Assembly: GCA_036375215.1 (NCBI GenBank)
Contig: DASUSH010000058.1
Coordinates: 1 to 33,191, forward strand
Direction: 5' to 3'
DNA from: DASUSH01 sp036375215
GTDB lineage: Bacteria > Actinomycetota > Thermoleophilia > Solirubrobacterales > 70-9
DNA length: 33,191 nucleotides
Positions within the stretch are counted from its first letter, which is position 1. The number at the start of each line of letters is the position of its first letter. The position numbers and the translations under genes are program-made. A model generated the notes under the pieces. That model saw only the letters and a list, made by a program, of their open reading frames with translations, did no database searches and was not told the DNA's origin. Positions 6,550 through 14,059 of the stretch are shown piece after piece.

Positions 6550-8777
6550 TTGCGCTCGCAGCCGCGGACCCGGTCCCTGCGGTCCGCGCTGACGACGTCG
6601 CCATTGCCCTTGCCGCAATTGACGCGGTCGCGCTTGCCGTCGCGGGCCTTCACCGTGTCGTCGCCGTCGCCGGCGGAGACGCGGTCCTTGCCCTTGCCGC
6701 CGTTCAGGCAGTCGTCGCCGTCCTTGCCGGAGAGCTTGTCGTTGCCGGCACCGCCGCGCAGGCGGTCGCCGCCGGCGGTGCCCTTGAGGCGGTCGTTGCG
6801 CTTCGTGCCCTTCTCGGTGAGGCCCGACTGGCAGGGGCCGGCGGCGGTGACGCCGGGGGCCGGCGCGGAGCCCTCGGGGATCACGGCGGGCAGCGGCCCG
6901 TCGATCGTCCCCGTCGAGGACCCGCCGACGCCACCCGGGGCGGCGACGCTGCCCGCGCGCTCGCGCGTCGGCAGCCGCAGGTCGAGGTTGGAGACGGTGA
7001 CCGGCGCCTGGCCGTTCGAGACCCGGCCGTAGGGGGTGTCGTTCGGCAGCAGCTCGAGCTTGGCGACGTGCCCGTTCTCGAACTTCCACCCGTTGGCGTG
7101 AAGCTGGAAGACCTGGCGCGTTCCGCCCGCGGACAGCTCGCCGGTGCCCGGGCGGTAGAGGGCGCGGGCGACGAGCGACTCGTCGCCGCTCGGCGCCACG
7201 TCGACGAGGCGCGCGGCCACCTGCGAGGTCGGCCCGGGCGAGTCGATGTCGGCGATCACGGTCGGCGAGCCGGCCAGGGTGAAGCCGCCGCCCATCGCCG
7301 CGCCGAGGCGGTACGTCGCGGCGCCCTGCTGGTCGTCGCCGGAGGCGGTCGCGCAGGCGCCGCCGCCGCCGACCGGGTCGAAGGCCTGGTTGGTCTCCGG
7401 GTCGCCGGCGACCGGGGCGATCGTCTGCTCGTCCTCGCCGACGAAGCGCAGCTCGCCCGGCGAGAGCTCGTCCCAGGTCGGCGCCGCGAACGGGCCGGCC
7501 GAGGGCGAGTCCCCGGGGCAGGTCTGGGTGATCGCGGTCACGCTCTCGGCGGGCTCGGCGCCGAGGCCGAGCAGGTAGTGGTCGAGGAAGGCGTCCTGCG
7601 CGGCGGTGAGCTTGGCGACGTCGGCCTGCTTGTTGGCGCCGCGCATGTGGCCGTAGTCGAGGAAGTAGAGCGAGATATCCGCGCTCGGGTGCTCGCTGTT
7701 CGTGCGGTTGTAGAAGCGGATCGCCTCGTCCACCGGGAAGAGGTCGTCGGTCCAGCCGTTCGAGATCAGGAGCGGCGCGGGCGGCTGCGAATGGTCGATG
7801 TAGTACGAGGAGTGGTGGGTGGTCAGCTCGTCGACGATGTCGGTGATCAGCGGGTCGCCCTCGTAGGGCTCGCCGGCGTTGATCCGCGCGAACCACGTGA
7901 CGAGGTCGGCGTCGCCGTCGGCTCCCGGCGGGGCGTAGAAGCCGCTCGCCTGGCCGGAGGCGAAGAGGCCGGCGATGTAGGACTGCTTCGAGATCCCCGC
8001 GTGGTCGGTGTCGTAGGGGGAGTCGGCGACGAAGTCGAGCGTGCCGCCGTTCGGAGAGAGCGCGTAGGCGAGGTCGGTCCAGGGGATCTCCGGCGCCGCG
8101 GCGGCGATCCGCATCGGCGTGCCGCCGGGGCTCGTCCAGGGCGCGAGGCTCCCGTCCTCGTTCATGACGCGGTCGCGGAGCGCGGCGAGCGCCATCGACA
8201 TGCCCCCGCCGTAGGAGCCGCCGGTGGCGCCGATCCGCTGCGGGTCGACCACGCCCTCGTCGGCGAGGATCCCGGCCATGATCTGGGCGTCGCGGACCTC
8301 GTAGCGGGTGTCGAGCAGGCGCACCCACCCCTCCGCGCACCCGGGCGTGAGCCGGCTGCCGACGGAGCCGCAGGAGTCGCCGAAGCCGCGATCGCTCATG
8401 CTGAAGACGGCGTAGCCGCGCTCGGCGAAGCGCTTCATCTCGCCGAGGTCGAACTTGTGGCCGCCGTAGCCGTGGAACATCATCAGCAACGGGTAGTTGC
8501 CGTCCGTGCCGCTCGGCGGCTCGGGCGGCAGGGCGACGTTGACGTCGATCGGCACCCCGCCGACGCCGGGAACGCGGGTGTCGGGCGCGGGGGGCAGGGA
8601 GTTGCCCGGCGCGCTCCCCTCGCAGAAGCGGACGCCCTCCTGCGCGACGCAGGCGATGCCGGCCCCGCCGGCGGCCTCGCCGTTGAAGACGCTGGGGATC
8701 TCGGCATGCGCGCTCGGCGCGAACGCGAGCGTCGCGAGCGCCCCCATTAGTACCCACAGCTTGCGCACAACCCGCAT
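6540..8777 (-). CDS. Secreted S15/CocE-like alpha/beta hydrolase with RTX-like C-terminal repeats
   Basis: A 745-aa secreted hydrolase of the X-Pro dipeptidyl-peptidase/CocE type (peptidase or esterase; substrate unknown). The signal peptide spans about residues 1-25 (cleavage near SAHA-EI). The catalytic domain has the oxyanion-region HGYGG (about 102-106), nucleophile Ser188 in GGSYGGG, Asp345 in NGWTDDLF and His377 in YGHMRG. A beta-rich C-terminal domain follows (about 470-630), then a linker and RTX-like calcium-binding repeats from about 655 (GGAGNDKL, GKDGDDCLNGG, AGDGDDTV). I chose the ATG at 8777 because it opens directly into the signal peptide; an in-frame ATG at 8837 would precede it by 20 residues. 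The promoter region is shared with the riboswitch-controlled M23 gene. Confidence 0.85.
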   Translation of the reverse strand: MRVVRKLWVLMGALATLAFAPSAHAEIPSVFNGEAAGGAGIACVAQEGVRFCEGSAPGNSLPPAPDTRVPGVGGVPIDVNVALPPEPPSGTDGNYPLLMMFHGYGGHKFDLGEMKRFAERGYAVFSMSDRGFGDSCGSVGSRLTPGCAEGWVRLLDTRYEVRDAQIMAGILADEGVVDPQRIGATGGSYGGGMSMALAALRDRVMNEDGSLAPWTSPGGTPMRIAAAAPEIPWTDLAYALSPNGGTLDFVADSPYDTDHAGISKQSYIAGLFASGQASGFYAPPGADGDADLVTWFARINAGEPYEGDPLITDIVDELTTHHSSYYIDHSQPPAPLLISNGWTDDLFPVDEAIRFYNRTNSEHPSADISLYFLDYGHMRGANKQADVAKLTAAQDAFLDHYLLGLGAEPAESVTAITQTCPGDSPSAGPFAAPTWDELSPGELRFVGEDEQTIAPVAGDPETNQAFDPVGGGGACATASGDDQQGAATYRLGAAMGGGFTLAGSPTVIADIDSPGPTSQVAARLVDVAPSGDESLVARALYRPGTGELSAGGTRQVFQLHANGWKFENGHVAKLELLPNDTPYGRVSNGQAPVTVSNLDLRLPTRERAGSVAAPGGVGGSSTGTIDGPLPAVIPEGSAPAPGVTAAGPCQSGLTEKGTKRNDRLKGTAGGDRLRGGAGNDKLSGKDGDDCLNGGKGKDRVSAGDGDDTVKARDGKRDRVNCGKGNGDVVSADRRDRVRGCERKRR

Positions 8778-8850
8778 CTTGACGCCGTTTTCACAACTCC
8801 GCGCCGGTTCGCCCGCCGGCTGTAAGAGCGCAAACACGCTTGCACCCCTG

Positions 8851-8866
8851 TGTGACGTGGCTCACA
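8851..8866. promoter_or_regulatory. CRP-type palindrome between the hydrolase and M23 peptidase genes
   Basis: A perfect TGTGA-CGTGGC-TCACA site, the consensus recognised by Crp proteins in E. coli, mycobacteria and Streptomyces. It lies in the divergent region 50 bases upstream of the riboswitch and 74 bases from the hydrolase start codon. A TTGCAC hexamer precedes it. A second perfect site occurs beside the Rpf-like gene at 14932. Confidence 0.65.
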
Positions 8867-8917
8867 TAAGCGTCTCCGCAGGGATTCGTGAGCGTATGTT
8901 CAAATAAGTCCACCCAA

Positions 8918-9042
8918 CGCCTAGTCGGGCGCCGTTCCGAGGCGCCCGAGCGGGGGACCCAAACGATTCGGGGGCGAATCCGGCCCGACGCGGGCCGGTA
9001 GCGCACTTCTCGGCGCGAGCCCGACAGCTAACCCCGTAGGCG
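8918..9042 (+). ncRNA. Cyclic di-AMP riboswitch (ydaO/yuaA type)
   Basis: The closing stem is CGCCTA (8918-8923) with TAGGCG (9037-9042). Inside are the conserved stretches of this class: a GGGCGCC/GGCGCCC hairpin, GAGCGGGGGACCCAA, GGGGGCGAATCC and CCGACAGCTAACCCCGTAGGCG-type sequence near the 3' end. In actinobacteria this riboswitch controls peptidoglycan hydrolases and usually turns expression off when c-di-AMP is bound. Here it precedes a secreted M23 peptidase by 29 bases, with the AGAAAGAGG ribosome site between them. Recognition is from memory of the consensus, but several conserved blocks agree in order. Confidence 0.9.
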
Positions 9043-9071
9043 CGAGAGAAGAAAGAGGTGCAACCCACACC

Positions 9072-9710
9072 ATGCGTTTCAGCAACCGTGTCGGCGCCGC
9101 GCTGGCCGGATTCGCCTTCGTGGCGACCCCGGTCGCATTCGCCGCCGCCCCCACGCTCGACGAGGGATCCATAGCCGCCGGCAAGCCGCTCGGCAAGGCC
9201 GGCAAGGACGACGTCGTGCTCTCCGACCTGCGCGCCGTCGACATCCGCCAGGACGCCGCGCAGCGCAAGCGCCGCGAGCGCCTCGACGGCCCCTTCCACC
9301 CTGTCGTCATCGGCGCCGTGGACTACGGCGAGGCGGGGGCCGGGTTCGGCGCCGCCCGCTCGGGCCACACCCACGAGGGCCAGGACGTCTTCGCCCCCTC
9401 CGGCACGCCGCTCGTGGCGGTCGCCGACGGCGAGGTCGTCGAGGCCGGCACCGACGGCGGCCGGGGCAACTACGTCTCGGTCTACGACCCCGCCGAGGAC
9501 AAGACCTACAACTACTTCCACATGGTCGAGCCCGCTTCGGTCGCGCAGGGCGAGCGGGTGGAGGCGGGCCAGGAGCTCGGCGGCGTCGGCTGCACCGGCA
9601 GCTGCTGGGGCGACCACCTGCACTTCGAGGTGCACGCGGGCCGCGATCCGTACGGGCCGGCCGAGGACCCGCTGCCGCTGCTCCAGAGCCTCCCCCAGGC
9701 GAAGGGATAG
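9072..9710 (+). CDS. Secreted M23 (LytM-type) metallo-endopeptidase
   Basis: A peptidoglycan-cross-link endopeptidase or LytM-like protein outside the membrane. The protein is 212 aa with a signal peptide at about 1-26, a basic linker (about 59-72) and the peptidase domain from about 75 onward. Zinc ligands are intact: His101 and Asp105 (HEGQD) and His184 in HLHF, with His150 and His182 as catalytic companions, so it should be active rather than a degenerate LytM. A CxxxC pair (GCTGSC) lies just before the last motif. The gene is single, preceded by a c-di-AMP riboswitch and a CRP-type site, so control by c-di-AMP and a Crp-family protein is likely. Confidence 0.93.
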   Translation: MRFSNRVGAALAGFAFVATPVAFAAAPTLDEGSIAAGKPLGKAGKDDVVLSDLRAVDIRQDAAQRKRRERLDGPFHPVVIGAVDYGEAGAGFGAARSGHTHEGQDVFAPSGTPLVAVADGEVVEAGTDGGRGNYVSVYDPAEDKTYNYFHMVEPASVAQGERVEAGQELGGVGCTGSCWGDHLHFEVHAGRDPYGPAEDPLPLLQSLPQAKG

Positions 9711-9734
9711 CCCGGCTGACATAGGCTCCGCCGC

Positions 9735-10526
9735 GTGGCGCGAGTTCGCTACGAGCGCAGCGGCGCGGCGGCGGTCCTGACGATCACCCGCCCGGAGCGG
9801 CGGAACGCCGTCGACCGCCGGACCGCCGACGAGCTCCTCGACGGCTACCGGCGATTCGAGGCCGACGACGAGGCCCGCGCGCTCGTCCTCACGGGCGAGG
9901 GCGACGAGGCCTTCTGCGCCGGCGCCGACCTGAAGGCGCTCGCCGAGGAGGGGCCGCAGGCGACTCCCGAGCAGGCCGCCGCCTGGGTCGACAAGCCCGA
10001 GGGGCCGATGGGCTTCACGCGGCTCACTCCCGCGAAGCCGGCGATCGCCGCGATCTCGGGCTGGTGCCTTGCGGGCGGGCTCGAGCTCGCGCTGTGGTGC
10101 GACCTGCGGATCGCGGCCGAGGGCTCGAAGCTCGGCTACCCCGAGCGCCGCTGGGGCGTGCCGCTGATCGACGGCGGCACCCAGCGCCTGCCGCGCATCG
10201 TCGGCCTCGGCCGCGCCCTCGACATGATCCTCAGTGGGCGCATCATCGAGGCCGCCGAGGCGCGCGAGTGGGGGCTCCTCAACGAGATCGTCCCGCCCGG
10301 CACGCACCTCGAGCGCGCCGTCGAGTACGCCGAGGGCCTCGCCGCCTTCCCGCAGGTGACGATGCTCTCGGACCGCCGCGCGGCGATCGAGGGCTCGACG
10401 ATGGAGCTCGAGGCCGGCATGGCCCACGAGCAGGCGCTCGGCCGCGAGTCGATCCAGGCCGGCATCAGGGGCGCCGCCCGCTTCGCCTCCGGCGAGGGCC
10501 GCGGCGGCGAGGGCGCGGGGGTCTAG
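9735..10526 (+). CDS. Enoyl-CoA hydratase/isomerase (crotonase) family protein
   Basis: A 263-aa crotonase-fold enzyme, probably hydrating an enoyl-CoA in fatty-acid or amino-acid degradation. The oxyanion-hole segment is FCAGADLKAL. Both catalytic glutamates of classical enoyl-CoA hydratase are present: one in GGLELALWCD and one in LGYPER. The signature continues with GVPLIDGGTQRLPRIVG. The GTG start at 9735 is 24 bases after the M23 stop codon. No other beta-oxidation gene is adjacent; a second crotonase lies at 12511 and an acyl-CoA dehydrogenase at 16367. The stop codon shares a CTAG with that of the convergent DUF559 gene. Confidence 0.9.
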   Translation: MARVRYERSGAAAVLTITRPERRNAVDRRTADELLDGYRRFEADDEARALVLTGEGDEAFCAGADLKALAEEGPQATPEQAAAWVDKPEGPMGFTRLTPAKPAIAAISGWCLAGGLELALWCDLRIAAEGSKLGYPERRWGVPLIDGGTQRLPRIVGLGRALDMILSGRIIEAAEAREWGLLNEIVPPGTHLERAVEYAEGLAAFPQVTMLSDRRAAIEGSTMELEAGMAHEQALGRESIQAGIRGAARFASGEGRGGEGAGV

Positions 10527-11305
10527 CTGAGCCGCCCCGCCTCGCGGCCGCGCCGAAGGTGGGCGAGCAGGGAGGACGCGACGGCGCCCGGCTCCCGGTC
10601 GAGCTCGCGGTCGGCGAAGCGCAGGACCTCGAAGCCGCGCAGGGTGAGCTCGCGGTCGCGGGCGCGGTCGGACTCGAACGAGGCGCGCGAGCGGTGGTAC
10701 GCCCAGCCGTCGACCTCGACGACCAGCTTGGCGTCGCGCCAGAGGAAGTCGACCTCGTAGGGGCCGACGCGGATGTTCACCTCGGGCTTCGGGATGCCGT
10801 GGCGGCGGCAGATCCGCAGGAAGCGCCGCTCGAGGCCGCTGCGGGTCGGCTCGGGGCCGTAGCCGAGGTCGCGCAGGGTGCGGGCCTGGGTCGTGACCGG
10901 GATGCCGCGGCGGCGGGTGACGTCCTTCGGGCTGAGGGTGGTGGAGCGGTGGATGACGATGCCCTTGCGGCGGCGGCGCCCGCCGTTGCCGGGGACCGTG
11001 ACGTGGACCCACGTCGGGCTTGTGGGGGAGATCTTCCAGAGCGCGGCGGCGCTTTCGTGGCTGAGGGCAGCGCCGGCGCCCACGGATAGGACGGCGGCCA
11101 TCCAGTAGCCCTCGCGGTTGAGACGGGGCGAGCCAACTGTGTAGACGCCTCGGAATATTGGGTGCATGCGTCCGGCGCGCACCCGTCGGCTGACGGCATC
11201 GCGGGATAGGCCGCAGCGCAGGAGTTGACCGATCTCGATGACGTCGTGCTGACGAGACGCCAGCTGGGCGGCTAAATGGTCCGGCGTGGCGCGTTTGTCG
11301 CGCAT
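10523..11305 (-). CDS. AbiEi-like N-terminus plus DUF559 (endonuclease-fold) protein
   Basis: A 260-aa protein of a family common and multicopy in actinobacteria. The N-terminal part (about residues 8-90) resembles the AbiEi antitoxin winged helix and adjoining region (DVIEIGQLLRCGLSRDAVSRRV, HPIFRGVYTVG, ALSHESAAALW). The C-terminal part (about 160-255) is DUF559, related to the Vsr/PD-(D/E)xK nuclease fold, with VDFLW and VVEVDGWAYH holding the expected acidic residues, then RDRELTLRGFEVLRF. No AbiEii toxin partner lies beside it. It may be an orphan regulator or DNA-repair/defence nuclease; function is not established. The ATG at 11305 was chosen because the family homology begins right after it. 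Confidence 0.8.
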   Translation of the reverse strand: MRDKRATPDHLAAQLASRQHDVIEIGQLLRCGLSRDAVSRRVRAGRMHPIFRGVYTVGSPRLNREGYWMAAVLSVGAGAALSHESAAALWKISPTSPTWVHVTVPGNGGRRRRKGIVIHRSTTLSPKDVTRRRGIPVTTQARTLRDLGYGPEPTRSGLERRFLRICRRHGIPKPEVNIRVGPYEVDFLWRDAKLVVEVDGWAYHRSRASFESDRARDRELTLRGFEVLRFADRELDREPGAVASSLLAHLRRGREAGRLS

Positions 11306-11370
11306 ACCGCCATAAAGGCGCCATCGCCGCCCATTTCGCCCCCTTATCGCCGCAGTTGTTCGTCCTGCGG

Positions 11371-12216
11371 CTACGCCTCCGGCAGCCGGAATCCCGTCAA
11401 CAGCCGCTTCTCGGTCTCCCCGCGGACCTCGGCGACGACCTCGACCTGGTCCTCGAGCGGCGTGCCGCGCAGCTTGGTCGCGAGCAGGTCGTCGACCTGG
11501 AAGATCCCGGCGGTGTTGTTGAGGACGATCTCGATGCGGACGGCCCGCTCCTCCCCGCGCTCGATGTTGACCTCGTCGATCGCGGCGGCGGAGAGCGAGT
11601 GGAGGCCCTGGCGCCCGGCCTCGACGGGGATCCGCGAGCGGCCCTGGGCCATGTCGAGGGCGTCGGCGACGCGGACGACCCCGGCCTCGAGCGTGTAGGG
11701 CTCGCCGCGGCGGCGGTGGCCGATGATCGCGTGCAGGGCCTCGGAGACGATCACGGTCAGCTCCGGCTCGGAGTAGGAGCCGTCGAGCAGCTCGCGCAGC
11801 TTCGGCTCGACCAGGAAGAGGCTGTAGGCCTCGTGGTCGGCGCGGTGGATCGACATGCCGGTGTCGTGGAAGAGGGCGCCCGCGGCGACCACGATCTCGG
11901 CGTCGCGCTCGGCCATGCCGTGGTCCGCGACCATCGCGCACTCGACACCGGCGCGGTCGAGGAGGCGGAGCAGGCGCAGGGCGATGTTGAGCACGATCTG
12001 GACGTGGACCCAGGAGTGGTCGGACATCCCGAGCCGCTCCGAGGTCACCTGCGCCATGTGCCACCAGGCGCGGACCTGCTCGTCCTCGTTGACGCGGGCC
12101 AGGAAGCGGTCGAGCTTGCGATTGCCGCGGGTGGGCGCCCGCACGTGCGCGTCGGCGATCGCCTCGCGCGGCGTCTTGCGCCGCTCGTCGGGTCCCGTGT
12201 CCCTGGCCTCCGCCAT
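11371..12216 (-). CDS. HD-domain hydrolase
   Basis: A 281-aa member of the HD metal-dependent phosphohydrolase superfamily. The metal-binding pattern is visible: His in DHSWVHVQ, the HD pair in GALFHDTGMSIH, further His in SEALHAIIGH and Asp in RVADALDMAQG. A charged N-terminal region of about 35 residues precedes the domain. The last 80 residues form a beta-rich segment (VNIERGEERAVRIEIVLNN) that looks like a separate small domain. The substrate (nucleotide, cyclic nucleotide or other phosphate ester) cannot be told from the sequence. It lies 65 bases upstream of the DUF559 gene on the same strand, without obvious functional link. Confidence 0.8.
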   Translation of the reverse strand: MAEARDTGPDERRKTPREAIADAHVRAPTRGNRKLDRFLARVNEDEQVRAWWHMAQVTSERLGMSDHSWVHVQIVLNIALRLLRLLDRAGVECAMVADHGMAERDAEIVVAAGALFHDTGMSIHRADHEAYSLFLVEPKLRELLDGSYSEPELTVIVSEALHAIIGHRRRGEPYTLEAGVVRVADALDMAQGRSRIPVEAGRQGLHSLSAAAIDEVNIERGEERAVRIEIVLNNTAGIFQVDDLLATKLRGTPLEDQVEVVAEVRGETEKRLLTGFRLPEA

Positions 12217-12291
12217 GGGCCTGAGTCTCGCACCGTCCGCGGGCGGAGCTAGTTTGGGCGCGAGGTGTCGAGGTATAAGGGGCCACCCGCG

Positions 12292-12459
12292 ATGTGCCCG
12301 TGCACCGGCTTGACGATCCCCGAATGCAGCTGCAGGCGCTGTGTCGAGGAGCAGATCGCGAGCTTCAGCCCGCTCCTCCGCCGCGGCGGGCTCCGCGCCG
12401 TCCCGCCACCCCCGCCGCGCCCCGCCGCGCCGCCGGGCCGCGGGCGCCGAGCCGCCTAG
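12292..12459 (+). CDS. Small cysteine-rich protein
   Basis: A 55-aa open frame starting at the ATG at 12292, which has an AAGGGG ribosome site 9 bases upstream. The first 16 residues contain five Cys: CPC, then CSCRRC. This could bind a metal or be redox active. The remainder (after SFSPLL) is Pro/Arg/Ala-rich and low complexity, as expected of non-coding GC-rich DNA, so only the N-terminal part carries signal. It is divergent from the HD hydrolase and 51 bases upstream of the second crotonase. I do not recognise the family, and it may not be a real gene. Confidence 0.45.
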   Translation: MCPCTGLTIPECSCRRCVEEQIASFSPLLRRGGLRAVPPPPPRPAAPPGRGRRAA

Positions 12460-12510
12460 CCGCAGGGCGGCGCTTGGCGAGCGCGCTCGGCGGGTTTAGG
12501 CTCGCGCACC

Positions 12511-13248
12511 GTGCCGGCCCCGGGGCTGCTCTCGATCGAACGGCGCGACGAGGTCGCGCTGGTCACGCTGCAGCGGCCCGAGAAGCGCAACGCGCTCTCG
12601 ATCGAGCTGCGCACCGAGCTCGCCGACGCGTTCGCGAGCCTCGGCGACGACGAGGACGTCGGCTGCATCGTCCTGACCGGCGCGGGCCAGGCGTTCTGCT
12701 CGGGCATGGACGTGACGCAGTTCGGGGGCGACCTCGAGAACCGCGCCCGCCTCGTCGAGACCAGCACCGCCGCGTTCGAGGCGGTCGGCGATTGCCCGCG
12801 CCCCGTGATCGCCGCCGTCAACGGGCCGGCGCTCGCCGGCGGCTTCGCGCTCGCGCTGCTCTGCGACCTGCGGATCGCGGCGGCCGAGGCGACCTTCGGC
12901 TATCCGGAGCTGCCGCGCGGGATCCCGCCGAGCTACGCCGCGGCGCGAGCGGTGCTGCCGGCGACGGTCGCCCAGGACCTCTGCCTGACCGGGCGGATCG
13001 TCAGCGCCACCGAGGCGGTGAGGCTGGGGGTCGCGCGCGAGCTGGCCGAGGAGGACGTCGTCGCCCGCGCGCTCGAGCTCGCCGAGACGATCGCGTCGCT
13101 GCCCCGGACCGCGGTCCTGGAGACGAAGCGGCGCACGCTGCTCGAGCGCAGCCACCTCTGGGGCTTCCTGTTCGCCGACGAGCGGCGGGTCTTCCGCCGC
13201 GCGCTCCTGGGCGCGGACGACGACGACGGGAACGGCGAGGCCGCCTGA
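12511..13248 (+). CDS. Crotonase-family protein lacking one catalytic glutamate
   Basis: A 245-aa enoyl-CoA hydratase/isomerase fold protein. The CoA/oxyanion segments FCSGMDVTQF and PALAGGFALALLCD are present. At the first catalytic position of enoyl-CoA hydratase (GGxE) it has Ala (GGFA), while the second Glu is kept in FGYPEL. This pattern fits isomerase-type or other crotonase members better than a true hydratase. The GTG start lies 51 bases after the small Cys-rich ORF. It is convergent with the SpoIIM-like gene, with 12 bases between stops and a short GGCCGC/GCGGCC hairpin at 13239-13254. Confidence 0.88.
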   Translation: MPAPGLLSIERRDEVALVTLQRPEKRNALSIELRTELADAFASLGDDEDVGCIVLTGAGQAFCSGMDVTQFGGDLENRARLVETSTAAFEAVGDCPRPVIAAVNGPALAGGFALALLCDLRIAAAEATFGYPELPRGIPPSYAAARAVLPATVAQDLCLTGRIVSATEAVRLGVARELAEEDVVARALELAETIASLPRTAVLETKRRTLLERSHLWGFLFADERRVFRRALLGADDDDGNGEAA

Positions 13249-13260
13249 GCGGCCGGGTGG

Positions 13261-13965
13261 CTAGGCGATCGGCGAGACCGCCTCGAGGAGCAGCGGCCAC
13301 AGGGTCAGCTCGATGATCGCGCTCGCGACGAGCATCGGGATCGCGATCGCGACGGTGACGAAGGTCGCGGCCATGAGCTGGTCCCACGCACCGCGGCGGC
13401 TCGCGAGGAGCCACGCGGCGAGCGGCAGGAACAGGGCGACGAGCTCGAGGAGCGCGTGCGGGAGGACGGTCAGGGCGAGGGCCGTCGGCGAGATCGCCAG
13501 GTTGCCGGCGAGGTCCGCGCCGATCGAGCCGAGCGCGTAGGCCTGGGTGACGAGCGAGAAGGCGGTGACGAGCCCGACCCAGGCGATCGCGATCGCCCCC
13601 GCCTTGACGTGGATCGCGCGCCCGAGCCCGGTGCGGCGCTCCGCCTCGAGCCGCATCGAGCTGCCGGCGATGAAGCCCGCGACGCAGGCCATCGCGTGGA
13701 GCGCCAGGACGAGGGCGTTCGAGCCGAGGATGCGGGCGGCGTCGCCCGCGTCGGGCGGTCCGTCGATGCCGGGGATGAAGAGGGAGGTCGGGTCCGGGGT
13801 CGCGACCTGGGCCACGAGCCAGACGGCGGCGAGCAGGGCGCCCGCGATCGCGAGGCTGAGCGCGAACCAGCCGCGGAGGATCGGCCACGGCCGCTCCTGC
13901 CAGCGCTCGAGCGTCCCGCGGGTCGCCCGGATGCCCTGGACGAGCACGTAGTCGTCGGCCGCCAT
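13261..13965 (-). CDS. SpoIIM-like (DUF95) integral membrane protein
   Basis: A 234-aa protein with about five membrane segments. The first follows a cytoplasmic stretch containing RATRGTLERWQERPWPILRGW. The conserved family stretches are SNALVLALHAMACVAGFIAG and LPHALLELVALFLPLAAWL, which resemble the PHxxxE motif of stage II sporulation protein M. SpoIIM homologs occur widely in non-sporulating bacteria, where their role is unclear, so sporulation should not be inferred. No partner spo gene is nearby. It is preceded on its strand by the terminator of the Rpf-like gene. Confidence 0.75.
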   Translation of the reverse strand: MAADDYVLVQGIRATRGTLERWQERPWPILRGWFALSLAIAGALLAAVWLVAQVATPDPTSLFIPGIDGPPDAGDAARILGSNALVLALHAMACVAGFIAGSSMRLEAERRTGLGRAIHVKAGAIAIAWVGLVTAFSLVTQAYALGSIGADLAGNLAISPTALALTVLPHALLELVALFLPLAAWLLASRRGAWDQLMAATFVTVAIAIPMLVASAIIELTLWPLLLEAVSPIA

Positions 13966-14000
13966 ACCCGTTCATCGGCAGGTCGGGCCAGAACGAAAGA

Positions 14001-14034
14001 AAGGGGGACAGGCCCGAGCCGGCCTGCCCCCCTT
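14001..14034 (-). terminator. Intrinsic terminator of the Rpf-like gene
   Basis: A 14-bp stem with one mismatch (AAGGGGGACAGGCC with GGCCTGCCCCCCTT, 6-base loop). Read on the minus strand it lies about 25 bases after the stop codon at 14060 and is followed by TTTCTTTCGTTC, a U-rich tail. It is the best intrinsic terminator in the window. Confidence 0.8.
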
Positions 14035-14059
14035 CCACGGGGCGGTGCGAGGCGCGGGC

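Noticed and set aside
8862..11324. A long minus-strand frame covering the M23 and first crotonase genes
   Set aside because: It is antisense to two genes with intact catalytic motifs, and it also covers the riboswitch; its composition is that of a shadow frame.
13261..13965. SpoIIM-like protein as evidence of sporulation
   Set aside because: SpoIIM homologs are frequent in non-sporulating bacteria and no other sporulation-specific gene lies in the window; the SpoIIE-type phosphatase domain is a general signalling module.
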